Shown here: in pieces, positions 61,593 through 64,000 of the stretch
How positions within the stretch are numbered: the stretch's first letter is position 1
Layout of the letters: each line of letters starts with the position of its first letter
Source: Hungatella sp.
GTDB taxonomy: Bacteria > Bacillota > Clostridia > Lachnospirales > Lachnospiraceae
Assembly (NCBI GenBank): GCA_009712635.1
Contig: WASS01000015.1
Span: forward strand, 558,001-622,000
DNA length: 64,000 bases
Direction: 5' to 3'
Made by a program: the position numbers and the translations under genes
Notes under the pieces: model-generated
What the model saw: only the letters and a program-made list of their open reading frames with translations
Database searches by the model: none
What the model was told of the DNA's origin: nothing

Positions 61593-62932
61593 CTGTCACT
61601 CTCCTGTAGTAATTCATTTCTATTTTTAAACCAAAAATAATAAGGTACTTCTGCAAGAAGCATGCAGGCCCAGCCGATGAGGCTGGCATATGCAACTCCC
61701 TTTAGTCCCATCACAGGGACGAAAAGAGATACGAATACCACCCGCACAGAGATCTGGATGAGGGTTGAGATCAAGGTAATGGACATGTTCCCCATACCCC
61801 TGAAAAATCCCTGAATGCCATTGGTAAACGCAGGCATGAGGTAGAAAAATGCCATCAGTCCCAGATATTGTACCCCAATGCCAACCATTCCCGTATCATT
61901 CTCTGATACAAACAGCTTCATCACAGGCTCTTTTATGACAAGGATTAAGATGCAGATGAAAACCCAGTATCCTGCCTCAACCATAAGTCCTGTACGAAAC
62001 CCCTTCCTGATCCGGCTGCTGTTTTTTGCCCCTCTGTTCTGGGCTACAAAGGTCATGATTCCGCTTGAAATACTCTGCTCCGGCGTAAATGCAAAATCAT
62101 CCACTCTGTTTACCGCATTGAATGCTGCAATGGTACTGACTCCAAGAGGATTGATCATCCCCTGAATCAGAAGCTTGCCGATGGGTTGACAGGATTGCTG
62201 CAGCGCTGTAATTGCTCCCTGTCTTAACGTCAGGTTTAATAGCTCCTTGTCCAGCCGCATTTCCTTCCTGCCCACTCTGAGAAGCGGAACCTTTCTATAT
62301 ATGTAAAGAATACAAAGCCCGGCAGATACCGCCTCTGCAATAACCGTAGCAACCGCTGCTCCGATCACATCCATATGAAACCATGCTACAAACACCACAT
62401 CTAGCAGCCCGTTTAACACGGCAGCAGCAGCCAGAAACCGAACCGGAGTTTTGGAATCCCCCACACTTCTCAGTGCAGATGCCACCGCATTATAAAAAAA
62501 CGTAAAAGGCATTCCCAGAAATATAATCCGCAGATACATGGCCGCAGCTTCCAAAATCTGATCCGGCACCCGAAGCAGCCTTAAGATGCCCCTGGACGTA
62601 AAAAATCCCAGTGCAGCAATAATGAGAGAAAAGAAACACCCGAAAATAAGTATGGTAGAAACCTCTTCTTTCAGCCTTTTTTCATCACCTGCTCCGAAGA
62701 ATTCACTCATCAGCACCGATGCTCCGATGCAGATTCCTGTAATTCCTAAAATTACAATGCTCATAACAGGGTTTGCAGTTCCCACTGCAGCAAGAGCATC
62801 TTCTCCCGCATAACGCCCGACTATAATGGAATCCACCGCATTGTAAGTCAGCTGAAATAAATTACCCAGAACCAGAGGAATGGAAAAACGAATCAGCTGG
62901 GAGGAAATATTGCCTTTTGTCATATCTTTCAT
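61589..62932 (-). CDS. MATE family efflux transporter
   Basis: 447 residues, 12 membrane spans. LVLGNLFQLTYNAVDSIIVGRYAG start and the paired-repeat structure are typical of DinF/NorM-like Na+ or H+ driven exporters of cationic compounds. Cotranscribed with the HAD gene and 23 bases after the GreA-type gene. Confidence 0.93.
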   Translation of the reverse strand: MKDMTKGNISSQLIRFSIPLVLGNLFQLTYNAVDSIIVGRYAGEDALAAVGTANPVMSIVILGITGICIGASVLMSEFFGAGDEKRLKEEVSTILIFGCFFSLIIAALGFFTSRGILRLLRVPDQILEAAAMYLRIIFLGMPFTFFYNAVASALRSVGDSKTPVRFLAAAAVLNGLLDVVFVAWFHMDVIGAAVATVIAEAVSAGLCILYIYRKVPLLRVGRKEMRLDKELLNLTLRQGAITALQQSCQPIGKLLIQGMINPLGVSTIAAFNAVNRVDDFAFTPEQSISSGIMTFVAQNRGAKNSSRIRKGFRTGLMVEAGYWVFICILILVIKEPVMKLFVSENDTGMVGIGVQYLGLMAFFYLMPAFTNGIQGFFRGMGNMSITLISTLIQISVRVVFVSLFVPVMGLKGVAYASLIGWACMLLAEVPYYFWFKNRNELLQESDR

Positions 62933-62954
62933 CTAGTAACCTTCCTTTGACGGA

Positions 62955-63458
62955 TTAGTAGCTTCTCAACTGATCGCTTCCATCATCCTTTGTTTTTTCC
63001 AGACGTTTTACCTCTACGTAGTAGCCTGTTTTATCATTTACCTTAACATAAATACGGTCTCCCACTTTATGTCCCAGAATAGCGCTGCCAAGGGGCGATT
63101 CAGAACTGATTAGACCCTTTATGGAATTTCCGCGGACGGTTGTCACCAGTTTGTAGGTCTCCACCTCATCATCATCTTCAAAATACAGATCTACGGTATT
63201 ATAAAGCCCAATTTCATCTTCCTTGGAATTGTCAGTAATAATTTGAGCTGTCTTAATCATTTTTTCCAGATAACGGATTCTGCTTTCATTCTGATTTTTA
63301 TCCTTTTTGGCTGCGTGGTATTCAAAATTTTCGCTTAAATCCCCATGGGCTCTTGCTTCCTTAACCGCTTCCAGGGCTTCCTTACGAACCACCAGTTTAC
63401 GGTGTTCTATTTCCTGTTTCATTTTTTCAATATCATTTTCTGTCAATTTGTCAAACAC
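62955..63458 (-). CDS. GreA/GreB-type transcription elongation factor
   Basis: 167 residues. N-terminal coiled coil (LTENDIEKMKQEIEHRKL; AREARAHGDLSENFEYHAAKKDK-type tip, here AHGDLSENFEYHAAK with the conserved acidic tip) and C-terminal FKBP-like domain (SPLGSAILGHKVGDRI). Gre factors reactivate backtracked RNA polymerase. Starts with GTG. It may be a second Gre beside the main greA elsewhere. Confidence 0.92.
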   Translation of the reverse strand: MFDKLTENDIEKMKQEIEHRKLVVRKEALEAVKEARAHGDLSENFEYHAAKKDKNQNESRIRYLEKMIKTAQIITDNSKEDEIGLYNTVDLYFEDDDEVETYKLVTTVRGNSIKGLISSESPLGSAILGHKVGDRIYVKVNDKTGYYVEVKRLEKTKDDGSDQLRSY

Positions 63459-63486
63459 GTTTCCACTTTCCCTTTCTTCCTGCTGG

Positions 63487-64000
63487 TTAAGAAAGGCTTT
63501 TACTCCCTTTTGGACTTTCCTCCACCGGTTTTCTCTTATAGAGGGACAAAAGCCTGTCTAAATAGATCGATTTCAGCTGTTTGCTTGCCATTGCCTGCTT
63601 TAACGGAGGAAGCTTTAAAATCGTTCCAAAAAGCGCTGCCATAGCACGGTGGCTGGCAAATGCCTGATTATCGAATATAAGATTCTGCAGAGTTCCCTTT
63701 TCAATAGCCTGGAGCACAAAGCGATGGGTGCTGTTCACCGGCGTGATAATCTGTTTTGGCCTTTTCTCCAGTTTAATCGCTTTTACACTGCAGTTTCTGG
63801 CGCATACACCGCAGCCAAGGCATATTTCCTCATCCACTACAGCTTTTCTTTTTCCATGCTCATTGGTTTCCATGGAGATTGCCAGAATGGGACATGCCTT
63901 CTCACATTTGCCGCATCCCACACAAGTCTCCCCGGATATATGGGGAATGTAATTAGTTGTCGCAACTGGCTGCATGGGACTGAATTTTCTGGCTGCCTGA
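63487..64000 (-). CDS. 4Fe-4S dicluster protein, 5' end cut by window
   Basis: The frame is open to the window edge (residues QAARKFSP precede the first visible ATG at 63975), so the N-terminus is outside. Two 4Fe-4S motifs CVGCGKCEKACP and CLGCGVCARNCS are followed by a ~100-residue C-terminal part with no cluster (SIYLDRLLSLYKRK near the end). The PVATTNYIPHIS stretch before the first cluster resembles long ferredoxin-like oxidoreductase accessory proteins (~370 residues). Redox partner unknown. Ends 29 bases before the gre gene. Confidence 0.82.
   Translation of the reverse strand, partial: QAARKFSPMQPVATTNYIPHISGETCVGCGKCEKACPILAISMETNEHGKRKAVVDEEICLGCGVCARNCSVKAIKLEKRPKQIITPVNSTHRFVLQAIEKGTLQNLIFDNQAFASHRAMAALFGTILKLPPLKQAMASKQLKSIYLDRLLSLYKRKPVEESPKGSKSLS

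Noticed and set aside
61878-62165. Long rightward frames opposite the MATE gene and other genes
   Set aside because: They are antisense shadows of clear coding genes, without start sites or recognisable domains.
1-64000. CRISPR arrays, insertion sequences, prophage, tRNA or rRNA genes
   Set aside because: No repeated spacer pattern, transposase, integrase, terminal inverted repeats or tRNA cloverleaf was seen on reading both strands; the only tandem repeats are the coding ones at 17.2 kb.

Overview
The window looks like a chromosomal segment of a Gram-positive, spore-forming type gut or soil anaerobe of the Lachnospiraceae (Lacrimispora/Hungatella/Clostridium XIVa-like). This is inferred from moderate G+C, strong AGGAGG ribosome binding sites, U-rich hairpin terminators, YesM/YesN sugar systems, a class III fructose bisphosphatase, a GldA/F/G plus DUF4340 cluster and an agmatine deiminase operon. 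I saw no phage, insertion sequence, CRISPR array, rRNA or tRNA. Both window ends cut genes: an AraC-type regulator on the left and a 4Fe-4S protein on the right.

Layout. 1-4.3 kb: pectin/rhamnogalacturonan-type sugar use (AraC regulators, GH105 hydrolase, GH4 glycosidase of the CHEV type). 4.3-11.8 kb: a long leftward gene train with a DUF4418 protein, a MacB/LolD-like ABC pair, a sulfonate/nitrate-type ABC importer and a reverse transsulfuration pair (mccB, mccA), suggesting sulfur scavenging. 12-12.2 kb: a very small transcription unit with a perfect consensus promoter and a strong terminator, whose reading frame appears to change at an A-run. 12.5-17.1 kb: housekeeping hydrolases and an RNA methyltransferase, with a secreted papain-like protease among them. 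17.1-18 kb: a repeat-built Ser/Arg/Asp protein and a probable type I toxin-antitoxin locus (28-residue holin-like toxin with a convergent antisense RNA). 18-26.4 kb: cell-wall NlpC/P60 and M23 enzymes, DUF1700, fructose-1,6-bisphosphatase, a metallo-beta-lactamase-fold hydrolase, an alcohol dehydrogenase and a small protein resembling a cystatin/stefin.

26.5-35.1 kb: a GH39 xylosidase facing an oligosaccharide ABC importer with its own YesM/YesN two-component system. 35.3-41.1 kb: a complete agmatine deiminase operon (carbamate kinase, putrescine carbamoyltransferase, antiporter, agmatine deiminase) divergent from a membrane LuxR regulator of AguR type. Together these turn agmatine into putrescine, ammonia, CO2 and ATP. 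41.1-49.3 kb: an amino-acid operon leuB-ilvD-ilvB-serC-serA-DUF1015 from one good promoter. 49.5-56.2 kb: a CapA-like protein, an amino-acid-type binding protein and the GldA/F/G/DUF4340 ABC system. 56.4-59.8 kb: an OGG1-type glycosylase and an AdhR-like MerR regulator divergent from an aldo/keto reductase and an alcohol dehydrogenase; the promoter between them has a 19-bp spacer carrying an AdhR-type inverted repeat, so it reads as an aldehyde-stress switch. 59.9-64 kb: a minimal secreted calpain-like protease, a HAD phosphatase, a MATE exporter, a GreA-type factor and the truncated ferredoxin-like protein.

The least conventional items are the type I toxin-antitoxin locus, the frame-changed micro-gene at 12 kb, the stefin-like protein, the stand-alone calpain-like protease and the DUF1015 protein in a serine operon that lacks serB. 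Start sites were moved inward where the ribosome binding site or family alignment demanded it; this is stated per gene.
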